Shown here piece by piece: positions 27,698 to 35,631 of a stretch of DNA of 35,631 nucleotides (positions within the stretch are counted from its first letter, which is position 1; each line of letters starts with the position of its first letter). The stretch is from Anaeromyces robustus (lineage: Eukaryota; Neocallimastigomycota; Neocallimastigomycetes; Neocallimastigales; Neocallimastigaceae). The notes under the pieces were generated by a model. The model was given only the letters and a program-made list of their open reading frames with translations. It did no database searches and had not been told where the DNA came from. The stretch spans positions 102,501 to 138,131 of the forward strand of contig MCFG01000167.1 of NCBI GenBank assembly GCA_002104895.1. The letters are read 5' to 3'. A program made the position numbers and the translations under genes.

Positions 27698-29241
27698 AAA
27701 GTACTAATAAATTGTTAAATATAAACAAAATAAAACAATAGAAACATTATATAATTTTAAGTTAAATAGTAAAAACATTAGAATTAAATATATGTTATAT
27801 ATTTTAATACTTTTTAATATTTTTTAAAACAAAATAAGATAATAAAATACTTTTATATTATGGAATTATATATGTTGTACTATCTATAAAAAAAAACAAA
27901 CACTATTTTAATTTAAAAAAAAGAAAAAAAAAAAAAAAGAAAAGAAAAATATATATGTTATAAGAAACATTTTTTTTTTTTGTTTATAAATTTATAATTA
28001 ATATAATTTTATGTTATAAAATAATAAATACAAATAATATTAAATAATTTAATATAATATATATCAAATATGTCAATATAAAAAAAATTTTGCATTAATA
28101 TAATATTAATATAATAAAAGAAATTTATAATTTATTATTCCCTACAAATAATATTAAATCTTTAATTCCCTATTATATAAAAATAGATATATAGTTTATT
28201 AAAACTCATATGCTCTATATGGTTAATATATATCAATATATTAATTGTGTTTTGTTGACCATCTTTAAAACAGCCATATTAGCCATAGTTAATATAAAAC
28301 TAATTTATAAAATAATTAAACTTTATTATAAAATTTAAAAATTTTATAATTAAATAAAGCATTATTATCTAAGTATTTATTTAATTATTTATTTATTCAT
28401 TTATTTATTACTTGGTAAAAAATACATTGTTTTTTTTAAAATTTTAATAAAATAATTTTATTTCTTCAAAAAATAGTAATATAAATCATAATTATCAAAA
28501 AAAAAAAATATATATATATATATTTAAATTCAAATTTGTCTTTAAAATATGTATATATCTCATTTTTTTAAAGAAAAAAAAACTTCCCCTCATATATAAA
28601 ATATCATAATATCATTATAAAAAGATACAATATTATCAACCGTTCCATTAATGTAGTTCCATATTATTCTATTCGAAAAAAAAAATGTATCATGGTAAAT
28701 TATTATTTTTTCTTTATTATTATAAGAATATTTAAATATACTATTTTTTAGTGACTTTAAAAATAAAAAAATATAAAAAGTCTAGACTTTTTATTGTTTA
28801 ATTATTTTATTATGATTTTAAACGATTGTAAACCATTATATATGCAATAAAGAAATGAAAATTCTCTGAATTAAATTTATTATATAATTTATATACATAT
28901 ATAATAATCTATTGTAATATATATAATAAATCAATAGGCTAAAACAATAAATTAAATTATTAATTTAATTTTCAATTTTATTTAAAATTTAAAAATATTA
29001 TATAATAAATTAAAATTATATAATATTCTCTTCCCTTTTATATTATAATTAAAAAATATACATTAAAATTTCTTAAGTGTAATATATAATATATAATAAT
29101 ACTTATATTTATAATATAATAAAATATATTCCAATATTACTCAATTATTTAAAAATGATTAAATTAAATATTATATTTTGTTTATTTCTGTAGATTCAAT
29201 GATTTTATTCATTCTCTAAAGACAACATTATTCTAATATTA

Positions 29242-29295
<54 letters not shown>
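29242..29295. repeat. (TTA)n microsatellite
   Basis: About 18 perfect units; a second shorter run follows at about 29390-29420. Confidence 0.95.
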
Positions 29296-29296
<1 letters not shown>

Positions 29297-29384
29297 GAAT
29301 ATTATTTATATAATTAATTATTTATTATTTATTAATATATAATTTATTTATTAGAATTATTATTATTATCTATTTATTATTATC

Positions 29385-29419
<35 letters not shown>

Positions 29420-30719
29420 GTATAAATTGCTACTTATTATTTATATACATTTCTATATATATTAATTAATATTTTCAATTATTAGTATTATTTATTAATT
29501 TATCTATTATGGTATGGTATTCATAACCATATTTAAATATATTGTTTAGTTTAACTTTTATTACAAAGAAATACAAAATATTTCATAATAAAGAAATACA
29601 AAATGAATGTTTTACAAACAAAAAAAAAAAAAAAAAATTTTTTATGACTTTTTTTTTTATAGTATTTTTATTTTATATTGTTTTATTATCCTTTGTATTA
29701 CAAACAATTATATTAATAATATAATCATCAAATAATATACATTATTTACATTGTTATATATAATATATACTATTTATAATATAAAGTATAACAAATATGA
29801 TTATATAATATATAATTTATATTTATTATACTTTATTTAAGAATTACATTTTTTACATTTACAATAGAATAAATTAACAAATTATTCTATTAAATATCTT
29901 AATTTTTCTTTATTTAAAAGCCTTTTTATTAAAATAATATATAATATAAAAGAATTTTCTTTTATTATATTAATATATAAATTTAAATAATAAATAAATA
30001 AGTACAAATAATAATTAAAAAAATAAATAATAAAATATAATGAATAATTAAATAAATAAAAATATTATTATTTAAATAAATATGAAAAACATATAAATTT
30101 AGTGTTAATAATTAATTTTATTATAAGTATATTATAGAGATTATTTAAAAATAATTAAAAAATACTATTAGAAAAAAAAATAATATATATATATATTATT
30201 TTTTTTTTTTAAATATTGAAAACCAACTAATTTAAATAAATAATCTTTGAATTTTTATAATAATTATAAAAATAAAGATATATAAATTAAATGTTGAAAA
30301 TTAACTATTTTAATTTAATATTAAAAATATAAATGAAAATTAATTTATTTCTAGTAAAATAATTACAACTAATATATTATTAAATATTATTTATTAACAC
30401 CTTTTATATATAAAATTTTCATATTTCTCAAAAAATAAAATTAATATTTCTTAAGAATAATAATATTATGGGTTGAATAAATCCAAATTTATCAAATATA
30501 TGAGATTAATATCATTTCATTACAATGTGTACAACTATAATATTTTTTTTTTTTTTTTGTATATGTTTTTATATGTTTTTTTGTATATGTTTTTTTTTTT
30601 TTTTTTTTTTTTTTTTTTGGGTATTTATATACTAAATAATAAAGTCAAGCAAATACTATTAAATAAAAAACAGTAATTTTTCTATTAAGCTTTTTGTATT
30701 TTTTTTTTTTTTTTTCATG

Positions 30720-30960
30720 TATCAGTCACAAAATAAAATAATAAAAAAAAAAATAAATAAAAAACAAATTTGGTAGAGTTTTAACTTTTTGTATTTTTTT
30801 TTTATGTATCCCTAATGCATATTAAAATAAAATAAAATAAAATAAAATAAAAAATGAAAAAAAATAATTAAAATGAAATCATAGAGTTTTTTCTTTTTTT
30901 TTTTTTTTTTCTTTTGGTTATTACCCGTCACAAAACAAAAATTAGTAGAGTTTTATTTAA
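30720..30960. repeat. Degenerate repeat beside the tRNA gene
   Basis: The phrases GTCACAAAA(T/C)AAAA (30726 and 30927) and TT(G/A)GTAGAGTTTTA (about 30769 and 30942) each occur twice, separated by poly(T) tracts. A further CATAGAGTTTTTTC copy lies near 30886. This looks like an old duplication of about 170-200 bp next to tRNA-Glu. Confidence 0.5.
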
Positions 30961-31196
30961 TCTTTCTTTTTTTTCTTTTTTTTTTTTTTTTTTCTTATGT
31001 TTATTTGTATTTTATTGTTACCCAAATTGTTATATTACACTAAATAATTTAATTGATATTAATAAAAACAAAAAAATATAAAATAATTGATATATTTATA
31101 TATAAATAATTTATATTTTAAAATTTCCTTTTTAAAAATACTTAATATTTTTTTATTTCGTTATTTCTACTTATGATGTTTATTTAGTAATTTACT

Positions 31197-31201
31197 AAAA
31201 A
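31197..31201 (-). terminator. RNA polymerase III terminator of tRNA-Glu
   Basis: A run of five T on the tRNA strand, four bases after the discriminator, as expected for Pol III termination. Confidence 0.75.
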
Positions 31202-31205
31202 GTAA

Positions 31206-31277
31206 CTCCGCATAGGGGAATCGAACCCCTGCCGCCACGGTGAGAGCGTGGAATCCTAGCCACTGGACCAATGCGGA
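31206..31277 (-). tRNA. tRNA-Glu (anticodon CUC)
   Basis: A 72-nt cloverleaf read on the minus strand. The acceptor stem TCCGCAT/ATGCGGA spans 31277-31271 and 31213-31207, with discriminator G at 31206. The D arm carries TGGTCCAGTGGC, matching the Pol III A box. The anticodon stem CCACG/CGTGG encloses loop CTCTCAC with CTC as anticodon. The T arm AGGGGTTCGATTCCCCT contains a perfect B box. CCA is not encoded and no intron is present. A putative LTR retrotransposon lies on its 5' side. Confidence 0.97.
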
Positions 31278-31899
31278 ACATGACTGCAACTTTTGGTACA
31301 GGATTCAAATAAAAAGAGAAATTTTATGGATTTAAAATAAAAAAAATAACACAAATATTTTTATAAATAGTTAATTATTAGGAATAATAAATAATAAATA
31401 ATAATAGTGTAATAAATTACATTAAATGTAATATGTAAATTAAACAAAAATTTAATTATTTATAACCAATAAGATTAAAATAATAATAAGTAAAAACAAT
31501 TATATAAGAAATATATAAAATTAAGTAGAAAGGGGGGTTCTTTTATTATTAATAATTAGTTTTATAGGAATTAGTTAGGAAAACTAAAATAAAACTTATA
31601 GGATTTAATAATATTTAGGAAATTGGTTATAAATTTTTTTATAATAGTTAGATATATTAAAGGATTATATCTAATTAATATTAATAATTTTATATACGAT
31701 ATTTAAATAATAATACGACTTTTATAATAAATAAATAAATAAATAAAATACGACTATAAAATAAATAATCTTTATACATTTAATATTTAATATTCGAGTG
31801 TAAATTCTATTTATCTTCTTAATAGAATATATTATTTTATTAATAAATAATCTTGCTAACTCACACAAAATTGATACTTTATAAAAAATACGTATCAAA
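31278..31899 (+). repeat. Region containing the 5' LTR (boundaries not resolved)
   Basis: The LTR should end within a few bases of the primer-binding site; ...ACGTATCA ending at 31897 gives a CA terminus. A matching TG start could not be fixed. A purine tract AGAAAGGGGGG (31527-31537), about 360 bp before the primer site, could mark the left side of the LTR if it were preceded by another element's internal end. Confidence 0.4.
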
Positions 31900-31902
31900 A
31901 TT

Positions 31903-31919
31903 TGGCGCCCAACGTGGGG
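31903..31919 (+). other. Primer-binding site, tRNA-Lys(CUU) type
   Basis: TGGCGCCCAACGTGGGG is complementary over 17 bases to the 3' end (CCA tail plus T-stem side) of the conserved eukaryotic tRNA-Lys(CUU). The same primer site is known from several retroviruses. It lies 5 bases after a CA that could end the LTR and about 325 bp before gag, as expected for minus-strand priming. Confidence 0.85.
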
Positions 31920-32136
31920 GGGGAAAAGCAAGACTTGATAGAATAGTATGAAGATATTAAGAAAATAATAATTACAAGATTGATTTTATTATAATAACAT
32001 ATTAATTTTTTTGTTTTCTTTTAAAATATTTTATTATTATTTCTTTTTTTTTACAATTTATAAATATCAAATATTTCTTTTATTATATAAAACTATAAAA
32101 TATTTTTTTATTTTGATTATTACATTATATTTGTTT

Positions 32137-32140
<4 letters not shown>

Positions 32141-32211
<71 letters not shown>

Positions 32212-32235
32212 AAAAAAAATAAAATAAAATAAAAA
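32141..32235 (+). other. Poly(A) leader before gag
   Basis: 69 consecutive A (32141-32209), then AAAT-type units, ending 9 bases before the gag ATG (ATCTACAAAATG). If transcribed it forms a poly(A) 5' leader. Confidence 0.8.
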
Positions 32236-32243
32236 TCTACAAA

Positions 32244-33692
32244 ATGTTTGATGCTACTAAATTACAAAAAGCTTTACCACTCCTTTCAGATTATGGTAAA
32301 GACGTGGACAGTTGGATGTACGAGTTCTCCAAAACTATGGAACTCTATGACGTTTTGGAGCCAAGAAGAATTTTTGTTTGGGCTAAAGAAGCAGTGGAAG
32401 AAGACATTCAAGGTGTCTTAAATTCATTAAGAACTAGGACTGGTAATGAAATAAGATACCCTGGACTTAGAGAAATGCAAGCTGCCATTGAGGATTATAT
32501 GCACATTACAGAAAATGATAAATGTGCTGTTTTAAAATCTTTAAAAATCAATAACGACGAAACCTTAAAGAAATTTAATTACAAATATAAAAAATTATAT
32601 CAAAAATTGAGTCATGAATATAGAAGACTCATTTCGGTAAAGGATTATACCAATGCTATCAGTACAAGAGTATTTCCTTGTTCAAGGGTTATGATAGCAG
32701 AATGTGAAACATTAAATGAGGCTTTTAAAATTGCTGAAATTGCCGAGGAAGCAGAAAAAGAAATTTCTAGTGCAAATATTAAAAATGGATACGAAAAAGA
32801 AGCTAATATTATGGTAACTCAAAGTTATATTAATAATGGTAACCCATTATTAAATCATCCATTTTATGAGAACTTAAATTACAACCAGTTATCAACTAAT
32901 TATAACCCAAATATTTCAAGGAATGAAGATAATAGTTTTATCACAACAAATAATAGGAACTATGGACAGAATATGAGGACTAATAATTTTAGGAATCAGA
33001 ATTATGTAAATTATATGGTTAATCCATATAATAATATAAACAAACATAATAATAATTATAATAACAATAATAATATAAGAGGTAGCAAAATGAAATATTA
33101 TAATAATAATCAATATATGAATAATAATAATAATCAATATATGAATAATAATAATAATCAATATATGAATAATAATAATAATCAATATATGAATAATAAT
33201 AATAATCAATATATGAATATGAATAATAATCAATATATGAATAATAATAATAATCATCACATGAACAATATGAGTAGAAATTATTCAGCCAATGAAAGAA
33301 GAGGTAATATTAATATTAATAATTCGACTAATAACAATATGACCAATAATATTCCAGATAATTATATGAACAAACGGAACAATAATAATATTCATTCTTT
33401 TAATTATCAAAATGATAATAATTATCAAAATAATACAAATAAGGTGGATAATACAATTAATACAATGGTCACTGCCATCAATGAAAATAACCCTTCTAAT
33501 GGTGCTACAAATATGAATAACAATATTAGTAATAATTTCGGTAATAATACATTTAATAATAATATTAATAATAATTATATCTGTTACCGTTGTACCTTAA
33601 GAGGACATAAATCTTCCAATTGTCCTTATACATTCAAACAATTGGCCGAGATGGAGGAAAAAGGTTTAATAAAGTTACCTTTAAACCAATAA
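32244..33692 (+). CDS. gag: Retrotransposon Gag polyprotein with CCHC zinc knuckle
   Basis: 482 residues forming the structural protein of virus-like particles. Residues 1-175 are the capsid-like region, helical and of ordinary composition, including YGKDVDSWMYEFSKTMELYD and LKKFNYKYKKLYQKLSHEYR. Residues about 180-445 are a very Asn-rich linker holding a tandem QYMNNNNN repeat. A single CCHC knuckle of form C-x2-C-x4-H-x4-C lies at Cys447, Cys450, His455 and Cys460 and should bind RNA during packaging. The frame is intact. Six bases before the stop is a TTTAAAC heptamer in the right phase for -1 slippage into the next frame. The start is the first ATG after the poly(A) leader. The N-terminal half keeps mixed codon use while the linker has expanded by AAT repeats. 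Confidence 0.93.
   Translation: MFDATKLQKALPLLSDYGKDVDSWMYEFSKTMELYDVLEPRRIFVWAKEAVEEDIQGVLNSLRTRTGNEIRYPGLREMQAAIEDYMHITENDKCAVLKSLKINNDETLKKFNYKYKKLYQKLSHEYRRLISVKDYTNAISTRVFPCSRVMIAECETLNEAFKIAEIAEEAEKEISSANIKNGYEKEANIMVTQSYINNGNPLLNHPFYENLNYNQLSTNYNPNISRNEDNSFITTNNRNYGQNMRTNNFRNQNYVNYMVNPYNNINKHNNNYNNNNNIRGSKMKYYNNNQYMNNNNNQYMNNNNNQYMNNNNNQYMNNNNNQYMNMNNNQYMNNNNNHHMNNMSRNYSANERRGNININNSTNNNMTNNIPDNYMNKRNNNNIHSFNYQNDNNYQNNTNKVDNTINTMVTAINENNPSNGATNMNNNISNNFGNNTFNNNINNNYICYRCTLRGHKSSNCPYTFKQLAEMEEKGLIKLPLNQ
33111..33262 (+). repeat. 24-bp coding minisatellite in gag
   Basis: CAATATATG starts at 33111, 33135, 33159, 33183, 33207 and 33231, each 24 bp apart, coding QYMNNNNN. A diverged CATCACATG copy follows at 33255. 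One unit carries an ATG variant (QYMNMNNN). Confidence 0.92.
33680..33686 (+). promoter_or_regulatory. -1 ribosomal frameshift slippery site TTTAAAC
   Basis: In the gag frame the heptamer reads T TTA AAC (codons at 33681 and 33684), exactly the X XXY YYZ pattern for tandem -1 slippage. After slipping, the frame reads TTT AAA CCA and continues as pol. The gag stop is at 33690-33692. A weak hairpin GAAG/CTTC (33699-33702 and 33708-33711) starts 12 nt downstream; whether a pseudoknot forms was not tested. Confidence 0.85.
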
Positions 33693-34465
33693 ATGGGAGA
33701 AGGACAACTTCCAGTAAACAAACCAATAACAAAAGAATGATTAAAGATTTCTACCATACTGAGAATAATGGATATATTAATACAATGGTAGAAAATAACA
33801 AAACTGTATCATTAAACAATCATTATAATGATAACAATAATCAATCTTATAATAACACAAATTTTTCTCAAAATAATACAAACTTACCTTATGAGATTAT
33901 AGCTGCTGCTACTCGTACTTCAAGGAATAAAGGTAAACATAATGAGAAACCATACGAAAGAAAGTTAGGAAAGGATAGTCTTAAAAATAATCCCGTTCCT
34001 ATTCACACAGCAGCTATGAATTTTAATAATGAAAATAATATTAATGATTCTAATAATAATATTGTTAGTGATGTTAATAATAATATTAATGATAATTCAA
34101 AATATATTAATAACGATAATAATAATATTAACGATAATTACGATATTAATAAAGATTCAACTATCAATAACGATAATAACGGTCATAATAATAAAAATAA
34201 TAAAAATACTAATAACATACCTAAGAATGAAAATAACAGTCAAACATCAAGGAATTCAAATATATCTGATGATGCTATTATGGTAGATGATACTATTGAT
34301 TATAATACAACTTCTAATATTAAAGATAATAATAATAACAACTTACCTAATGTAAAGAACAGAAGTCCAACAATAATAATTCTTAATAAACTTAAAAACA
34401 CCTCAATATTAGAAAATAAACAAGAATTATTGGACACAAACAAACAACAGGTTAGTATCAAATAA
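33683..34465 (+). CDS. pol: N-terminal part of Pol, reached by frameshift; ends early
   Basis: The -1 frame relative to gag is open from 33620 to a TAA at 34463-34465, overlapping gag by 73 nt. Reading after the slippery site gives FKPINGRRTTSS and about 260 residues in all. A short region of ordinary composition (PYEIIAAATRTSRNKG, then PIHTAAM) is followed by Asn/Asp-rich low complexity. No protease Asp-Ser/Thr-Gly motif is reached. The phrase CAACAG/GTTAGT near the end could mimic a splice donor, but no matching exon is seen. It lacks a useful ATG near its start, consistent with frameshift expression. It is either the linker that precedes protease in a truncated element, or the complete second product of a non-autonomous one. 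Confidence 0.7.
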   Translation, partial: KPINGRRTTSSKQTNNKRMIKDFYHTENNGYINTMVENNKTVSLNNHYNDNNNQSYNNTNFSQNNTNLPYEIIAAATRTSRNKGKHNEKPYERKLGKDSLKNNPVPIHTAAMNFNNENNINDSNNNIVSDVNNNINDNSKYINNDNNNINDNYDINKDSTINNDNNGHNNKNNKNTNNIPKNENNSQTSRNSNISDDAIMVDDTIDYNTTSNIKDNNNNNLPNVKNRSPTIIILNKLKNTSILENKQELLDTNKQQVSIK

Positions 34466-34488
34466 TTTTATTTATTTTATTATTTCTT

Positions 34489-34823
34489 TGTTAATAAAAA
34501 CTCGAATTTTCAAATGAGAAAATTCTTGAATATTTATAAACATTATTTCAAAATATTTTAATTACATTTTTCATGAGTTATTATATTCTAAATCTAATTG
34601 GTCTATTAACCTTTTTATAATAAAATAATATTATCATTTAATACACTTTATAATATATTAATATATAATAAAATAATAATAAAAAAATAAAATAATAAAA
34701 TAGTAAAAAATAAAAATATAAATTTTAACAAAAGGCATTCCTGTGTATTGAACCCAGGAATACTGAGCAGAGTTCTAGAGCTTAACGAGTAAGCCAACTC
34801 TATAATTTCTAGTATTCGTTACA
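34489..34823 (-). repeat. Candidate 3' LTR of the minus-strand element
   Basis: On the minus strand the LTR would start TGTAACGAATACTAG at 34823, directly after the polypurine tract, a common arrangement in fungal chromoviruses. A TG...CA boundary is met if it ends TTTTTATTAACA at 34489, giving 335 bp. The start is well supported; the end is a guess, since no partner LTR is in the window. It contains a hairpin GAATTTTC/GAAAATTC (34504-34525) and a 9-bp stem at 34735-34763. Confidence 0.5.
34735..34763 (-). repeat. LTR stem-loop with tRNA B-box-like loop
   Basis: GCATTCCTG (34735-34743) and CAGGAATAC (34755-34763) pair over 9 bp with one wobble. The 11-nt loop contains GGTTCAATAC on the minus strand, close to a Pol III B box. 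TGGCTTACTCG (34796-34786), 42 nt earlier on the minus strand, is A-box-like. Confidence 0.45.
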
Positions 34824-34826
34824 TGG

Positions 34827-34835
34827 TCCTCCTCT
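34827..34835 (-). other. Polypurine tract (plus-strand primer) of the minus-strand element
   Basis: AGAGGAGGA on the minus strand, four bases (CCAT overlap) before the TGTAACG LTR start, and about 75 bp after the pol stop. This is the expected place for second-strand priming. Confidence 0.75.
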
Positions 34836-34908
34836 AGGATTCGGATACCAGACGAATCTAGATAAAATTTTATTAAAATAAATTTAAAACTATCTAATAT
34901 AAAAATTT

Positions 34909-35631
34909 TTATTTTTTATTAAATTCCTTAAGAAGTTGATCACAGTTCAGATTTTCGACAGGTTCCCAAGAAGCTTCAGATATAGGGTAGCCTTTCCATT
35001 TGATTAAATATTGAGTTTTTCCATAATACTTTCTCTTGTCGAGTATTTCTTCTACTTCATATTCTTGCTCGTCGTTAATTATTATGGGAGGTGGAGCAGG
35101 AGGGTTTCTATTAAATCTATCTTCGTAATATGGCTCTAAGCTAGAAACATGAACTACTGGATGTATCTTGATTGTTTTTGGTAATTCTAATTTATAAGAA
35201 ACTTCAGAAATTTTTTCTAAAATTTTGTAGGGTCCTAATTTTCTGGGTTTAAATTTTTTATTGCCTTTGTGGATTATTAGTGAGCTGTCCAACCATACTT
35301 TATCACCAGTTTTAAATTCAGGAGGTTTGGATCTACGTTTATCTGCTTGTAGTTTCTGTGTTTCTATAGCCTTTTTCAGGTTTTCTTTTAGTTTCTTGTT
35401 TAGGTCTACGAAGTCTTTTGTCATTTCTTCGGTTCTGGGAATACAAGTTTGATCTGGAATTACTGGAGAGTGTCTTGGGTGATATCCATAATTGAGATAA
35501 AATGGTGAGAAGCCAGTTGAGTCTTGTAAAGAATTGTTGTAACTAAATTCAGCGAGGCAAAGAAATTGATTCCAATTTGTTCCTTTATAGTTGGTGAAGC
35601 ATCTTAGATATTGTTCTATAACGGAGTTCAA
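34909..35631 (-). CDS. pol: Pol C-terminus: integrase with GPY/F module and chromodomain (partial)
   Basis: The last 240 residues of a Ty3/gypsy polyprotein, open to the window edge; the true N-terminus lies outside, so the first codon here (TTG) is not a start. Residues 1-60 are the end of the RNase-H-like integrase core ([31 protein letters not shown]), just past the expected catalytic Glu. Residues about 105-165 are the C-terminal DNA-binding region with a GPY/F motif ([13 protein letters not shown] at 133-135) and the [12 protein letters not shown] signature. Residues 190-238 are a chromodomain ([20 protein letters not shown] and [17 protein letters not shown]), with cage aromatics Tyr191, Trp212 and Trp222 kept. 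In this family the chromodomain directs integration to chromatin carrying particular histone marks. The fragment is intact and its codon use is less AT-biased than the host genes, fitting a young insertion. Confidence 0.95.
   Translation of the reverse strand: MNSVIEQYLRCFTNYKGTNWNQFLCLAEFSYNNSLQDSTGFSPFYLNYGYHPRHSPVIPDQTCIPRTEEMTKDFVDLNKKLKENLKKAIETQKLQADKRRSKPPEFKTGDKVWLDSSLIIHKGNKKFKPRKLGPYKILEKISEVSYKLELPKTIKIHPVVHVSSLEPYYEDRFNRNPPAPPPIIINDEQEYEVEEILDKRKYYGKTQYLIKWKGYPISEASWEPVENLNCDQLLKEFNKK

Larger units (their letters stand above)
20163..31196. other. 11-kb AT-rich gene desert
   Basis: No supportable protein or RNA gene on either strand. It contains poly(A) runs (36 A at 26389-26424), poly(T) runs, (TA)n, (TTA)n at about 27561-27600 and 29242-29295, and (TTTTG)n at about 26127-26152. 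The inverted repeats, palindromes and a 25-bp tandem repeat are listed separately. Open frames at 25545-25760, 29542-29724 and 30473-30676 are Lys/Ile/Phe/Asn strings typical of chance in such DNA. Short patches of higher complexity (25130-25200, 25965-26040) show no coding pattern I can defend. Confidence 0.6.
31278..34488 (+). mobile_element. Ty3/gypsy-type LTR retrotransposon, incomplete
   Basis: Order on the plus strand is: LTR-like AT-rich sequence, primer-binding site (31903), poly(A) leader, gag (32244-33692), -1 frameshift site (33680), and an Asn-rich pol start that ends at 34465. No protease, reverse transcriptase, RNase H or integrase follows in this orientation, so the element is truncated, non-autonomous, or interrupted by the minus-strand element. 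The left boundary is uncertain because no second LTR copy is available for comparison. The right boundary is set at the candidate end of the other element's LTR. Confidence 0.75.
34466..34908. other. Junction region between two retrotransposons
   Basis: AT-rich DNA, then a GC-richer block at 34734-34862. It holds the candidate 3' LTR, polypurine tract and hairpins of the minus-strand element. No open frame. Confidence 0.6.
34824..35631 (-). mobile_element. Ty3/gypsy chromovirus, 3' end, running off the right edge
   Basis: Integrase C-terminus with chromodomain, then a polypurine tract, then the candidate LTR. It faces the plus-strand element tail to tail. The rest of the element lies beyond 35631. 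Confidence 0.9.

Noticed and set aside
32916-33260. Minus-strand Ile/His-rich frame, and the plus-strand Ile-rich frame at 34029-34286
   Set aside because: Shadows of the AAT-rich Asn linkers of gag and the pol start.
34441-34465. Intron starting at CAACAG/GTTAGT in the pol frame
   Set aside because: No acceptor followed by protease or reverse-transcriptase sequence is present before the minus-strand element.
34735-34803. A second tRNA gene on the minus strand
   Set aside because: A and B boxes are passable, but acceptor and anticodon stems do not pair and the T stem extends into a 9-bp hairpin; kept only as a finding.

Overview
The window is a very AT-rich eukaryotic segment: intergenic DNA is almost all A and T, with long homopolymers and (TTTA)n or (TTA)n arrays. 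Genes are short and far apart, their proteins are heavy in Asn and Gln, and introns are short, AT-rich and GT-AG. An Ndt80/PhoG transcription factor with the fungal VRGRSPGHY signature, a spliced HMG-CoA synthase and chromodomain Ty3/gypsy elements together point to a fungus. The base composition and satellite load best fit an anaerobic gut fungus (Neocallimastigomycota). That assignment is inference; a dictyostelid-like genome was considered and fits the Ndt80 domain less well.

Layout: 1-700 holds decayed coding-like sequence on the minus strand. 711-2633 is simple repeats with two tandem-repeat blocks of 62-76 bp units. 2634-4732 (minus) is HMG-CoA synthase in five exons that join into a full 446-residue protein with all three catalytic residues. 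4733-9540 is a gene-free AT desert. 9540-10640 is an island of visibly higher GC that holds a broken, unidentified reading frame. 10641-12683 is TTTA satellite and AT filler. 12684-14930 (plus) is a 748-residue Gln-rich, repeat-bearing protein of unknown function. 14931-17842 is mostly TTTA satellite with a higher-order 100-bp period. 17843-20162 (minus) is the Ndt80/PhoG-like regulator in two exons, convergent with the Gln-rich gene. 20163-31196 is an 11-kb desert with several inverted repeats and palindromes but no supportable gene. 31206-31277 (minus) is tRNA-Glu(CUC).

From about 31,500 to the right edge lie parts of two Ty3/gypsy LTR retrotransposons, tail to tail. The plus-strand element shows a primer-binding site matching the 3' end of tRNA-Lys(CUU), a poly(A) leader, a gag gene ending in a CCHC knuckle, and a textbook TTTAAAC -1 frameshift site leading into an Asn-rich pol start. 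That pol frame stops before any protease or reverse transcriptase. The minus-strand element enters from the right edge with the integrase C-terminus, GPY/F module and chromodomain, followed by a polypurine tract and the start of its 3' LTR. The most informative novelties are the frameshift module, the nested or adjacent insertion beside a tRNA gene, the island whose frame is interrupted mainly by TGA, and the orphan Gln-rich protein. All exon joins, motif positions and repeats were read by eye; no similarity search or folding was run.
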